A stretch of DNA of 64,000 nucleotides from Arcobacter aquimarinus (GTDB taxonomy: Bacteria; Campylobacterota; Campylobacteria; Campylobacterales; Arcobacteraceae), in contig NZ_CP030944.1 in NCBI RefSeq assembly GCF_013177635.1, forward strand, positions 1,736,001-1,800,000, written 5' to 3'. Of this stretch, positions 14,191 through 23,411 are shown piece after piece (within the stretch, counting starts at the first letter, position 1; every line of letters starts with the position of its first letter). The notes below the pieces were generated by a model. The model was not told the origin of the DNA and ran no database searches. It saw only the letters and a program-made list of their open reading frames with translations. A program made the position numbers and the translations under genes.

Positions 14191-14548
14191 TTCAATAAAT
14201 GTAATTCCATTTATTGATGTATTACTTGTACTTTTAGCAATAGTTTTATTAACTTCTACTTTTATTACAAGAGGGATTATTCCTATTTCTTTACCTAATG
14301 CTTCAAATGCTGATCAATTAAAACCTGATAAAGAAATAATTTTAGTAATACAAGAAAATGGCGAATTACTATTTGAAGATAGAGTTGAAACTTTGGAAAA
14401 TATAGAAAAATTGGTATTAGAATCATCTAAAGAGACACCAATTCATATAAATACAGATAAAAATACAAAGTTTGAATCTTTTGTAGAGGTTCTTGATATG
14501 TTAAAAAAGAATCATTACACTAATGTATCAATAGTGACAAAAAAATGA
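14171..14548 (+). CDS. exbD: ExbD, TonB-system accessory protein
   Basis: The 125-residue protein has one membrane helix near the N-terminus, beginning at INVIPFIDVLLVLLAIVLL, which holds the conserved Asp of the proton path (PFIDVLL). A periplasmic domain follows, with the TLENIEKLVLE and DMLKKNHYTNVSIV elements. It overlaps exbB at its start and tonB by four bases (ATGA) at its end. Confidence 0.93.
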   Translation: MKLKKYDSINVIPFIDVLLVLLAIVLLTSTFITRGIIPISLPNASNADQLKPDKEIILVIQENGELLFEDRVETLENIEKLVLESSKETPIHINTDKNTKFESFVEVLDMLKKNHYTNVSIVTKK

Positions 14549-15279
14549 GTAAACAAACAAAACACAGATATTTCAATTCGTTTTTTATAACAACATTCAT
14601 ATATTTAGTTGCTTCTTTTTTCTTATTTTATGTTTTTGCAGACACTTTAATAGTAGAAGAAAAAAAACAAGATGAAGTTAAAACTATATCTTTACAACAT
14701 GTGGCATTAATGGAAAAACCAACACCTGTACAAGAAGTAGAACCAGAACCGATTGTAGAGCCTGTAGTTGAAACACCTAAGCCTATTAAGAAAAAAGTTG
14801 AAAAACCAAAAAAACATCATAAAAAAGAGAAAAAGCCTATAAAAAAACCTATTGATAAGCCAGTTGAAAAAGTAGTAGAACAAATACAAGAAATAACTGC
14901 TCCTATTCAAGAGTCAAAAGTAGTTGAAAAAACAGAAACTCTTCCAATTTCAAAACCAACTTTAAGCGCAAATGAAAAAGAAAATTTAGAGTCAGAATAC
15001 TTATCTAAAATAAGATTTCATATAGAAAAGAATAAGGTTTATCCAAAGGTTGCTAAAAGATTAAAACAAACTGGAAAAGTTCATGTAAAATTTGTTATTT
15101 CGAAAAATGGTGAAATAAAGCACTATAAAGTTCATAAAAATTCACCTTTTGAAAATCTTGATAAAGCAGCTTTAGAAATTTTAGAAAAAATTGCTAAGTT
15201 TGAGCCAATTCCTGAGAAATTAGATAAAGATTCATGGGAAATTACAGTACCTATCGTTTATCAAATAGCTAGAAATTAA
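14545..15279 (+). CDS. tonB: TonB energy transducer
   Basis: The 244-residue protein has an N-terminal membrane anchor (FFITTFIYLVASFFLFYVF) and a periplasmic Pro/Lys/Glu-rich spacer (e.g. PEPIVEPVVETPKPIKKK). The C-terminal TonB domain includes YPKVAKRLKQTGKVHVKFVI and FEPIPEKL. It spans the periplasm to drive TonB-dependent receptors. It completes a Fur-box-led exbBD-tonB operon. No receptor gene is adjacent; the one in this window lies 35 kb away and looks copper-specific. Confidence 0.93.
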   Translation: MSKQTKHRYFNSFFITTFIYLVASFFLFYVFADTLIVEEKKQDEVKTISLQHVALMEKPTPVQEVEPEPIVEPVVETPKPIKKKVEKPKKHHKKEKKPIKKPIDKPVEKVVEQIQEITAPIQESKVVEKTETLPISKPTLSANEKENLESEYLSKIRFHIEKNKVYPKVAKRLKQTGKVHVKFVISKNGEIKHYKVHKNSPFENLDKAALEILEKIAKFEPIPEKLDKDSWEITVPIVYQIARN

Positions 15280-15306
15280 ATAATGGGATAAACTCCCATT
15301 ATTTTA
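15279..15306. terminator. Bidirectional terminator between tonB and pepA
   Basis: AATAATGGGA (15279-15288) pairs with TCCCATTATT (15294-15303) around a five-base loop, followed by T residues. It overlaps the end of tonB and lies at the end of pepA, which converges on it. Confidence 0.8.
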
Positions 15307-16722
15307 ATCTTTTAATAAACCTCTTAAAAACTCAACTGTAAATCTAACACCTGTTCCACTTGCTCCATGAGGATTATAACCCCAAGCTTTTTCAACAAAT
15401 GCAGGACCAGCTATATCAAAATGAATCCATTTATTTTTATTTTCTTCATAAATAAAATTATCTAAAAACATTCCAGCTGTAATTGCTCCACCATATCTTG
15501 TATTTGCGATATTACAAACATCAGCTATTTCTGATTTTATAGCTTTTCTTAAAAATCTATTAAAATCTAAAGCTGTTGCATACTCACCTGAATTTAAAGC
15601 ACTTACTACTGCTTCTTTTTTCAAAATTTCATTATTTCCCATAACACCTGTTGTATATTCACCAACACCAACCACACAAGCACCTGTAAGTGTTGCATAA
15701 TCAAAAATATAATCAATATCTTTTATCTCATCTTGAGCATAACATAAACAATCAGCAAGAACCAATCTTCCCTCAGCATCTGTATTTCTTACTTCAATTG
15801 TTTTACCATTTTTTGCTTTTAAAATATCATCAGGTTTATAAGCATTTCCACCTATCATATTTTCAACAGCACCTACAATTCCATGAACTTCAAAAGGAAG
15901 TTCAAGTTTAGCAATTGCCCACATTGTAGAAAGAACAGCACAACCACCTGATTTATCTGCTTTCATTGTAACCATAAAATCAGCAGGTTTTAATGATAAA
16001 CCTCCTGAATCATAAGTTAATCCTTTCCCAACCAAAACAATTTTAGCTTTTGCATTTTTAGGTTTATAAGATAAATGAATTAGTTTTGATTCATGAATTG
16101 AAGCTCTTCCCACACTATGCATTGCCATCATATTATTTTTTTCTAAATATTTTTCACCATAAACTTCACAAGAAATATCCACATCTTTTGCTAACTCTTG
16201 AGCAATATTAGCCATAACTTCTGGATAAAAATCAGCAGGCGCTGTATTTACCATATTTCTTGCTTTATTTACAGCTTTAGCAATAATTTTTGAATCATTT
16301 AAAATCTTTTCTAAACTACTATTTTTTTCTTCAACTATTAGGTCTAATTCAATCTTTCTTTTCTCTTTTTCTGACTTATAATCAGTAAATTTGTACTCAC
16401 CTAAAATAGCACCTTCAACTAAAGCTTTAAAATTATCTTTTAACTCTTGATTTAAAACAATATTTGCACTTTTGAATTTAGTTGTTTGAAGTTTTTTAAT
16501 TGCTGTTGCTATCGCTATTGCTATACAATCATAATTATCTTTTTCATATCCAACATAAATTTTTTTAGATTCAGCTAATAAAACACAAGCTTCATCTTTT
16601 GCTTTAAAATCAAGAATTTCTAATAACTCTTTATCTTGAGTTAAAGAATCAAGTTCTTTAACAAATATAATTTCAACTTCTGATTTTAATTTATCATTTT
16701 TCTCTAAAATATTAATTTTCAT
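15304..16722 (-). CDS. pepA: Leucyl aminopeptidase (M17 family)
   Basis: The 472-residue protein has a variable N-terminal half and a conserved M17 catalytic domain: LVGKGLTYDSGGLSLKP with the metal-binding Lys/Asp, MKADKSGGCAVL, and the signature NTDAEGRLVLADCL. It is a two-metal aminopeptidase that removes N-terminal residues in the cytoplasm. It overlaps the DedA-family gene by 11 bases, so the two are probably co-transcribed. The assignment is secure at family level. Confidence 0.93.
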   Translation of the reverse strand: MKINILEKNDKLKSEVEIIFVKELDSLTQDKELLEILDFKAKDEACVLLAESKKIYVGYEKDNYDCIAIAIATAIKKLQTTKFKSANIVLNQELKDNFKALVEGAILGEYKFTDYKSEKEKRKIELDLIVEEKNSSLEKILNDSKIIAKAVNKARNMVNTAPADFYPEVMANIAQELAKDVDISCEVYGEKYLEKNNMMAMHSVGRASIHESKLIHLSYKPKNAKAKIVLVGKGLTYDSGGLSLKPADFMVTMKADKSGGCAVLSTMWAIAKLELPFEVHGIVGAVENMIGGNAYKPDDILKAKNGKTIEVRNTDAEGRLVLADCLCYAQDEIKDIDYIFDYATLTGACVVGVGEYTTGVMGNNEILKKEAVVSALNSGEYATALDFNRFLRKAIKSEIADVCNIANTRYGGAITAGMFLDNFIYEENKNKWIHFDIAGPAFVEKAWGYNPHGASGTGVRFTVEFLRGLLKD

Positions 16723-17413
16723 CTTTTATCCTTTTTTCTACTTTTTTTGTAGCTTTATTAAAATAATATATTATACTTCCACCAAAAATCACAGCTATTG
16801 GAATAGCTAGATACCAATGTTCTTTTGCCCAATGTAAAAGTTCTAAAATTTCATTCCCAAAATACCAAACAGGAACGATAGTAATAGCAGCCCAACACCA
16901 AGCACTTATTAAATTTATAAATGCAAACATCCTTGCATCATATCTAGTAAGACCTATTGAAATAGGAATAATTGTTCTCATTCCATACATATATCTTTGT
17001 ACAAAAATAATCGGCCAACCATGTTTTTTCAATAGAAGATGAGCTAATGCAAACTTTCTTCTTTGCCCTTTAAACTTTCTATGAACAGAAGCTTTATTAA
17101 ATCTTCCTATATAAAAATATACCTGATCCCCAGCAAATCCTCCAAGACCAGCTACAAAAATAGCTAAATATAGATTCATATCTCCTGTATGAGACAGTAA
17201 TCCAGCCATTACAAGACCTGCTTCACCTTCAAGCATTCCCCATGCAAAAAGTATTATATAACCATATTTTTTAAGTAAATATACAAATTTTTCATCAAAG
17301 CCCTCAACCGGAGCCATATATAAATTGTATGCTAAAAATGAAAAAAATAAAATAACACTTACAGCAAAAATCTTCCCTGAATAAGGCTGTATTTTTCTAA
17401 AAAGTTCTTTCAC
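16712..17413 (-). CDS. DedA-family membrane protein
   Basis: The 233-residue protein has about five membrane helices and the DedA/SNARE-associated core, with GMLEGEAGLVMAGLL, GGFAGDQVYFYIGRF and FVQRYMYGMRTIIPISIGLTRY. DedA proteins act in membrane homeostasis, with undecaprenyl-phosphate or phospholipid flipping shown for some members. It lies 11 bases after trpB and overlaps pepA. Confidence 0.9.
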   Translation of the reverse strand: MKELFRKIQPYSGKIFAVSVILFFSFLAYNLYMAPVEGFDEKFVYLLKKYGYIILFAWGMLEGEAGLVMAGLLSHTGDMNLYLAIFVAGLGGFAGDQVYFYIGRFNKASVHRKFKGQRRKFALAHLLLKKHGWPIIFVQRYMYGMRTIIPISIGLTRYDARMFAFINLISAWCWAAITIVPVWYFGNEILELLHWAKEHWYLAIPIAVIFGGSIIYYFNKATKKVEKRIKDEN

Positions 17414-17424
17414 TTTTTTCCTTA

Positions 17425-18633
17425 CTATTCAAAATTTAATAAACTCTTTGCTTGTATCATATCTTTATCACCACGACCTGATAAATTTACAATAACTAAT
17501 TTTCCTTCTAATTTCTTTTTTGCTTTTTTCAAATAAGCAATTGCATGTGCTGATTCAAAAGCTGGAATAATTCCTTCTTTTCGACTCAACCATACAAAGG
17601 CATCTAAAGCTTCTTTATCTGTAATTGAATCATAAGAAACTGTTTTATTATCTTTATGAAAAGAGTGTTCTGGCCCAATTCCTGGATAATCAAGTCCTGC
17701 ACTAAAAGAGTGAGCTTCAATTACTTGTCCATCTTCATCTTGAAGTAAATATGAACATTGTCCATGTAAAATACCTGGAGTTCCCTTTTCTAAAGAACAA
17801 CCATGCTTATCAGTATCAAGACCTAATCCACCAGCTTCAATTCCAACACATGTAACTTCTTTATCTTCCAAAAAATGTGAAAACATACCAATAGCATTTG
17901 ATCCACCACCAATACAAGCAACAACATAATCAGGAAGTCTTCCCTCTTTTTCTAAAATTTGTTTTCTTGATTCATAACCAATAACAGCTTGAAAATCTCG
18001 AACCATCATAGGATATGGATGAGGACCTGCAACTGTTCCAATTATATAAAATGTATCTCTAGCATTTGTAACCCAATATCTAATTGCATCATTCATAGCA
18101 TCTTTCAATGTTTTACTTCCACTTTCAACCGCAACTACTTTTGCACCTAAAAGTTTCATTCTAAATACATTTAACTCTTGTCTGTCAACATCTTTTGCAC
18201 CCATAAAAATAGTACATTCTAAACCCATAAGTGCAGCAATTGTTGCTGTTGCAACACCATGTTGTCCTGCACCTGTTTCAGCAATAACCTTTGTTTTTCC
18301 CATTTTTTTTGCAAGTAAACCTTGTGCAATTACATTGTTTACTTTATGAGCTCCGGTATGATTTAAATCTTCTCTTTTTAAATATACTTTTGCACCAATC
18401 TCTTCACTTATATTTTTAGCATGATATAGTGGATTTTCTCGACCTACATAATCTTTTAGTAAAGCATTAACTTCAGCCCAGAATTCTTTATCAAATCTAT
18501 ATTTTTTATATTCTATTTCTAATTCTTTTAAAATTGGCATTAATGTTTCAGGTACATATTGACCTCCAAAAATACCAAATTGACCCTTTTCATCTGGATC
18601 AAAAACACTTGGTTTTGGGATATAATTACTCAT
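17425..18633 (-). CDS. trpB: Tryptophan synthase beta chain
   Basis: The 402-residue PLP enzyme condenses indole and serine. It has the TrpB1 signature [16 protein letters not shown], with the PLP Lys in HKVN, the ETGAGQHG segment, the glycine-rich phosphate loop [10 protein letters not shown], and LSGRGDKD. It is full length. No trpA is adjacent, and trpE lies 13 kb away, so the tryptophan pathway is scattered here. The upstream neighbour is apt, only 16 bases away. Confidence 0.95.
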   Translation of the reverse strand: MSNYIPKPSVFDPDEKGQFGIFGGQYVPETLMPILKELEIEYKKYRFDKEFWAEVNALLKDYVGRENPLYHAKNISEEIGAKVYLKREDLNHTGAHKVNNVIAQGLLAKKMGKTKVIAETGAGQHGVATATIAALMGLECTIFMGAKDVDRQELNVFRMKLLGAKVVAVESGSKTLKDAMNDAIRYWVTNARDTFYIIGTVAGPHPYPMMVRDFQAVIGYESRKQILEKEGRLPDYVVACIGGGSNAIGMFSHFLEDKEVTCVGIEAGGLGLDTDKHGCSLEKGTPGILHGQCSYLLQDEDGQVIEAHSFSAGLDYPGIGPEHSFHKDNKTVSYDSITDKEALDAFVWLSRKEGIIPAFESAHAIAYLKKAKKKLEGKLVIVNLSGRGDKDMIQAKSLLNFE

Positions 18634-18649
18634 TCATTTTCTCTTTTTA

Positions 18650-19207
18650 TTAAATTTCTAATACAGAATAAACAGGTGAAATTTTACTTAACTTTTTTGC
18701 ACCTTCTAAAATTTGGATATTCATTAAAAAACACATTTCAACTAAATTTACATCCAATTTTTTAATTAAAGTAGCAGCTGCATAGGCTGTTCCACCACTT
18801 ACTATAATATCATCTATTAAAAGTACATTCACATTTTTTTGATTATTAAAAGCATCTAGGTGAAGTTCTACTTCATCAAATCCATATTCTAACTCATATT
18901 TTTCACACACAGTTGTACTAGGAAGTTTTCCTTTTTTTCTTACAGGTACAAAACCTATTCCTAATCTATCAGCAAGTGCCGCTCCAAAAATAAAACCACG
19001 AGAATCGATTCCTGCTATATAATCTAAATTATAAGATTTATATCTATCTTCTAAATGGTTCATCAAAAGTTTAAATGCCTCTTTATTATTCAATAAAGTT
19101 GTGATATCTTTAAATACAATCCCTGGTTTTGGAAAATCATTTATACTTCTAATGGTATCTAATAATATTTTTTTACTATCTTCATTTAATACTTTATTTT
19201 CAACCAA
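18650..19207 (-). CDS. apt: Adenine phosphoribosyltransferase
   Basis: The protein converts adenine and PRPP to AMP. It has [17 protein letters not shown], a PRPP-binding loop [14 protein letters not shown] and [12 protein letters not shown] place the start at TTG (19207), giving 185 residues, because AAAGGA lies just upstream at good spacing and the family is ~180 residues. The frame stays open to an ATG at 19243, which would add 12 poorly conserved residues. It precedes trpB on the same strand. Confidence 0.92.
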   Translation of the reverse strand: MVENKVLNEDSKKILLDTIRSINDFPKPGIVFKDITTLLNNKEAFKLLMNHLEDRYKSYNLDYIAGIDSRGFIFGAALADRLGIGFVPVRKKGKLPSTTVCEKYELEYGFDEVELHLDAFNNQKNVNVLLIDDIIVSGGTAYAAATLIKKLDVNLVEMCFLMNIQILEGAKKLSKISPVYSVLEI

Positions 19208-19338
19208 ACTACATCCTTTTATCTTTTTCTTGTGAAAAGTCAATTATTTTAGCCAAATAATTATTATGATTTTATGATAAGTTTTAAATATTTAAGAATA
19301 TTATAAATATAATAAATTATATTATTAATGGAGTATTT

Positions 19339-20142
19339 ATGAAACTATTATTACTTTTTTTTATTAGTATTTATTTAAATGCTTTAGATATTCAAAAAGC
19401 AAAAATTTATGAAGAAAATAAACAAAATATTAAAAATTGGTACATGAGTGAAAAATTGGATGGAATCAGAGCTTATTGGAATGGAAAAGAGTTTTTAAGT
19501 AAAAATGGAAATAAACTTTATGCTCCTCTTTGGTTTACTAAAGATTTTCCTCCTTTTGAGCTTGATGGAGAATTATGGACGAAAAGAAATGATTTCGAAA
19601 CTATACAAAATATAGTTTTAGATAAAACTCCCTCTAAAGAATGGGAAAAAATAACTTATAATATTTTTGAAGTACCAAATACAAAAGGAATTTTTTCAAA
19701 AAGATTAGAAAAAATTGAATCTTACCTAAAAGAAAAACCAAATAAATATTTAAAAGTTATTCCACAAATTATTTGTAAAGATGAAACTCATTTAAGTGAA
19801 TATTTAAATGAACTATTACAAAAAAAAGCTGAAGGAATAATCTTAAAAAATCCAAATATGGAATATGAAAAAGGAAGAACTAATAATTTATTAAAAGTAA
19901 AAACTTTTTTTGATGATGAAGCCACTGTAATAGGACATAATTTTAATAAAGAGAAGAAATTTAAAAGCTTAATTTTAAAATTAAAAAATGGGATTATTTT
20001 TAATCTAGGAGGAGGCTTTTCAGATAAACAAAGAGAAAGTCCACCAAAAATTGGTGAAATAGTCTCTTTTAAATATTATGGCTTTACTAAAAATGGTAAA
20101 CCTAAATTTGCTTCTTTTTTAAGAATTAGAAAAAATGAATAG
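19339..20142 (+). CDS. Periplasmic ATP-dependent DNA ligase (LigE-like)
   Basis: The 267-residue protein begins with a signal peptide (MKLLLLFFISIYLNA). The nucleotidyltransferase motif I is KLDG with Lys39 as the AMP-accepting residue. Motif III is FELDGELW, motif IV EGIILKN and motif V LLKVKTF, and a small OB-fold ends with FKYYGFTKNGKPKF. This is the minimal, exported ligase type known from Neisseria, Haemophilus and Campylobacter relatives. It should seal DNA nicks outside the cytoplasm, perhaps on incoming or biofilm DNA. It converges on a pseudopilin gene four bases away. Confidence 0.85.
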   Translation: MKLLLLFFISIYLNALDIQKAKIYEENKQNIKNWYMSEKLDGIRAYWNGKEFLSKNGNKLYAPLWFTKDFPPFELDGELWTKRNDFETIQNIVLDKTPSKEWEKITYNIFEVPNTKGIFSKRLEKIESYLKEKPNKYLKVIPQIICKDETHLSEYLNELLQKKAEGIILKNPNMEYEKGRTNNLLKVKTFFDDEATVIGHNFNKEKKFKSLILKLKNGIIFNLGGGFSDKQRESPPKIGEIVSFKYYGFTKNGKPKFASFLRIRKNE

Positions 20143-20146
20143 TCTT

Positions 20147-20542
20147 CTAATAAAGCTCATAACTTTTAGTAACTAATCCTGAATCTCTTATTTTTTTACA
20201 AATAGTTGTTTCTTTTGTTGTATCAACTATCAATTCTATAGATTTGATTCCATTTGTAGTTTTTACTTCTAATGACAAACAAGAATTTTTATCACTCATT
20301 TTCAAATCTTCAATTGTCCAATTTGAACTATTTAAATTCATTGTATCAGTAAGTTTATCAATTTTTTGATTAAGTAAATAATAACTTTGAATTGAGTTTA
20401 TAGCAGTATTTATATCTCTTTTTATAGTTGAAACTAAAGCACTATCTTTAGCATCAAGATATTTAGGAACAGCAAAAGAAGCAATAATTCCTAATATAAC
20501 TATTGCAAAAATCAATTCTAACAAAGAAAAACCATTTTTCAT
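20147..20542 (-). CDS. Type IV pilin-like / pseudopilin protein
   Basis: The 131-residue protein has a class III signal: short MKNG leader, then FSLLELIFAIVILGIIASFAVPKY with Glu at +5 of the mature end. The C-terminal part is small and has two Cys (CLSLEVK and TTICKK) that may form a disulfide loop. It should be processed by prepilin peptidase and assembled in a type II secretion or type IV pilus-like machine. No other pilus gene is near. Its convergence with the exported ligase could hint at DNA uptake. Confidence 0.85.
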   Translation of the reverse strand: MKNGFSLLELIFAIVILGIIASFAVPKYLDAKDSALVSTIKRDINTAINSIQSYYLLNQKIDKLTDTMNLNSSNWTIEDLKMSDKNSCLSLEVKTTNGIKSIELIVDTTKETTICKKIRDSGLVTKSYELY

Positions 20543-20611
20543 AAAGAATCCTTTACATAATAATATAAAAGATTATATTTTGTTAATTCTTAAAATAATA
20601 TAATTTATTAT

Positions 20612-22054
20612 TTATAAAATATCTGGAATATCTATATTTGTCTCTTTTTCAATATCTGCAATATTCTCAAAAATTACTTCTATTGGAGCAGCGCTATTTT
20701 CATTTTCTTTATCGACAAATCTTGTAAGAGCTTTTTGGAAATCAAGTTTTACTGTTCCTATTGGACCATTTCTTTGTTTTCCTATAATAACTTCTGCTTC
20801 TTCAACTGGTTTATTTATGAACTTAGATTTATAATCTTCACCCTTATCTTTTGCTTCTTTCTCTTTTTTTGCTTCTTCTCTTTCTTTATAAACATCATCT
20901 CTATAAACAAACATGATAATATCAGCATCTTGCTCAATAGCTCCAGATTCCCTTAAATCACTTAACATTGGTCTTTTATCTGGTCTATTTTCAAGTCCCC
21001 TATTTAGCTGAGAAAGAGCAATAATAGGAATTTTCATCTCCCTTGCAAGCATTTTTAAACCTCTTGAAATATCAGAAACCTCTTGGTGTCTGTCTTTATT
21101 TCCTGTTCCTTGCATAAGTTGAAGATAATCGATGATTACAAGTCTTATATTATTTGCTTCATTTTGAGCTAATTTTCTCACCCTTGCTCGAAGTTGATTG
21201 ATATTTATACTTCCACCATCATCAACAAAAAGTTTTTTTGAATTTAAATCATCAAATGCTTTAGTTAAATTTGACCATTGAGAATCATCCATATCACCTT
21301 TTCTAAGATTTTGTAATGGAATAGATGTTTTTGCAGCTAACATCCTAAGCATAAGTTGTTCTGCTGGCATCTCTAGAGAGAAAAAGATAACTCCACTTCC
21401 TCTTTCCACATTTTTTAAAGCCATATTAAGTACGAGTGCAGTTTTTCCCATCGCTGGACGTGCAGCGATAATTATCAAATCTCCTTCGTTAAAACCAGTC
21501 GTTCTTCTATCTAGTGCCTCAAAACCTGTTGTTTCACCAATAAGATGCTTATTTCCAAGTTTTTTCATTTTTTCAATATATGAAAGAGTATCACTTGTGA
21601 TAGTATTCATATCTTTTAATTCAGAAGTTGCACTATCTGTTGAGATTTTATAAAGTTCACCTTGAATAGTATCAAGTGCCTCATTTGCACTAACTTCCTC
21701 TTCAATAGCTACTTTTTTTATAGTTGTTGCAAGTGAGGCTAATTCTCTTTTTACTGCACCATCTTTTATTTCTCGTACATAAGCTAAAGTATTTGTAATT
21801 GGATTTGCAGAAAGAATTTCAAGTAATATAGAGTCATCAACATCTTTTGAATCAAGTCTTTTTCTTATAAACTCTTCATCAATTGGCATATCATCATTAT
21901 GAAGTTTTACCATTACTTCAAAGATTTTTTTGTGAGCAGGAAGATAAAAATCTTTAGGTTTTAAGACTCCTAAAACATCTTCTAACTCTTCAGGGTTAAA
22001 TAAAATAGAACTTAATACAGCCCTTTCAATATTTATACTATAAACACTATCCAT
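20612..22054 (-). CDS. dnaB: Replicative DNA helicase DnaB
   Basis: The 480-residue helicase has an N-terminal DnaB domain (AVLSSILFNPEELEDVL), then the RecA-like motor with Walker A ARPAMGKTAL, IFFSLEMPAEQLMLRMLA, Walker B LVIIDYLQLM, and SQLNRGLENRPDKRPMLSDLRESGAIEQDAD. It unwinds DNA 5' to 3' at the fork. A Lys/Glu-rich insert (YKEREEAKKEKEAKDKGED) lies in the C-terminal region. It is full length. Confidence 0.96.
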   Translation of the reverse strand: MDSVYSINIERAVLSSILFNPEELEDVLGVLKPKDFYLPAHKKIFEVMVKLHNDDMPIDEEFIRKRLDSKDVDDSILLEILSANPITNTLAYVREIKDGAVKRELASLATTIKKVAIEEEVSANEALDTIQGELYKISTDSATSELKDMNTITSDTLSYIEKMKKLGNKHLIGETTGFEALDRRTTGFNEGDLIIIAARPAMGKTALVLNMALKNVERGSGVIFFSLEMPAEQLMLRMLAAKTSIPLQNLRKGDMDDSQWSNLTKAFDDLNSKKLFVDDGGSININQLRARVRKLAQNEANNIRLVIIDYLQLMQGTGNKDRHQEVSDISRGLKMLAREMKIPIIALSQLNRGLENRPDKRPMLSDLRESGAIEQDADIIMFVYRDDVYKEREEAKKEKEAKDKGEDYKSKFINKPVEEAEVIIGKQRNGPIGTVKLDFQKALTRFVDKENENSAAPIEVIFENIADIEKETNIDIPDIL

Positions 22055-22115
22055 TCATTCTCCGATTTTTTAAGGAAACGATTGTATCTAAAAGTTAATT
22101 AGTGCTTTATAAATA

Positions 22116-23411
22116 CTAAAATACCCTATTTCTTCCACTATTTTTTGCTTCATATAATTTTTTATCTACAATAGAAATTGCATTTTCAAAATCTTTTAAA
22201 TAACTTTTATCACAAATTTCAGGATTAATTTCAAAAATCCCCATACTAAGAGTTGTTGATATTTTATAATTTTCAAAATCTAAGATAAAATTTGAAAAAT
22301 CTTCTCTTATTTTATTTAAAATTTCTCTTGCTTTTTTTTCTTTAATAGCTGGAAGTATTAAAATAAACTCTTCTCCACCATACCTAATTATCATGTCAGA
22401 ATTTCTAAGACTCTTTTTTGCAATAGGAACAAAACTCTCTAGCATTTTATCTCCAGCTAAATGCCCATAAGTATCATTTATATTTTTAAAATAATCAAAA
22501 TCACACATACAAAGAACAAAAGATTCTGAAGTAGCAAAAGAGATTTCTAATTGATTATTATATAATTGATTAAGTTTTTGTCTATTTAAAGCACCTGTTA
22601 AAGGATCTTTTGAAGCTTCAGAATTTATTAAAGTATTATCTATCAAAGCTAATTCTGTTCCTAAAGATAAAGATAACATTTCACACTTTTCTAAATAAGT
22701 TAATAAAAGATGATTATTTGTTCCTTTTTGTAGTAAATAATTTTCTATTTGTTTTGCTATATAATGTAAATTTTCATGAAGTTTGCAAATATTTTTATAT
22801 TTAGAATTATTCTGTATTATTATTTTTCCAGAATCTAATAACCATTTTCCAAAAGTACATAAATTATGATTTGTTTCAGGAAAAAATTTATTATCTCTTA
22901 AAGCAATTGATTTTGATAAATAATTTAACCACTCCAAATGTGCTTTATAATACAAAATAACATTTTGTTCATAAATATCACTAAGACTTGAAATTCTAAG
23001 AGAATTTTTATTTTGTAAATCTATTACATATTTATCCAAATATTTTTTTGCAATCATATCTTCAAAATATAAATGCAGTTGATACAAAGTATAAAGTTCT
23101 TCTTTTGCATTTTTATGAAGTAATCTTTCCATTATTAATCTTTTTAAATTTATTAATTCATGGGTCAATATAACATAAGGAACAGATAATTCTATATTAT
23201 AATTTATTAAATTTTCACAAACTAAAGAAGCATTTTCCATATCGCTTTTACAAATATATTCAATGATTAAAGAGAAAAAGTTTTTTATTTCTTCTGTCTC
23301 TTCATCATCTATTCTTTTTATATTTATTATGTATTTCTGAAAAAATTCTAAACTTATTTCTTCTGCTTCACTATTAAGATATTTTTGAAAATTTGAAATA
23401 TCCATTTTCAT
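22116..23411 (-). CDS. Diguanylate cyclase with CZB zinc-binding domain
   Basis: The 431-residue soluble protein has a helical N-terminus (1-145) of unknown kind. A CZB-type domain follows with His158, Cys185 in NLCTFGKW, and His212/His216 as HxxxH, the zinc-site pattern. A GGDEF domain starts at DPLTGALNR; its active site is RYGGEEF, and RNSD five residues upstream is an inhibitory I-site. It should make c-di-GMP and may be inhibited by zinc like E. coli DgcZ. It shares a base with ispG and sits downstream of it. Confidence 0.85.
   Translation of the reverse strand: MKMDISNFQKYLNSEAEEISLEFFQKYIINIKRIDDEETEEIKNFFSLIIEYICKSDMENASLVCENLINYNIELSVPYVILTHELINLKRLIMERLLHKNAKEELYTLYQLHLYFEDMIAKKYLDKYVIDLQNKNSLRISSLSDIYEQNVILYYKAHLEWLNYLSKSIALRDNKFFPETNHNLCTFGKWLLDSGKIIIQNNSKYKNICKLHENLHYIAKQIENYLLQKGTNNHLLLTYLEKCEMLSLSLGTELALIDNTLINSEASKDPLTGALNRQKLNQLYNNQLEISFATSESFVLCMCDFDYFKNINDTYGHLAGDKMLESFVPIAKKSLRNSDMIIRYGGEEFILILPAIKEKKAREILNKIREDFSNFILDFENYKISTTLSMGIFEINPEICDKSYLKDFENAISIVDKKLYEAKNSGRNRVF

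Noticed and set aside
14707-14910. Minus-strand Phe/Tyr-rich frame inside tonB
   Set aside because: It is the reverse complement of the Lys/Pro/Glu-rich TonB spacer.
19208-19243. Longer apt start at ATG 19243
   Set aside because: It lacks a ribosome site at proper spacing and adds residues absent from the family; TTG 19207 follows AAAGGA.
19255-19275. Fur-like AAATAATTATTATGA between apt and the ligase gene
   Set aside because: Three mismatches to the 15-bp repeat in very AT-rich DNA, and no iron gene downstream.
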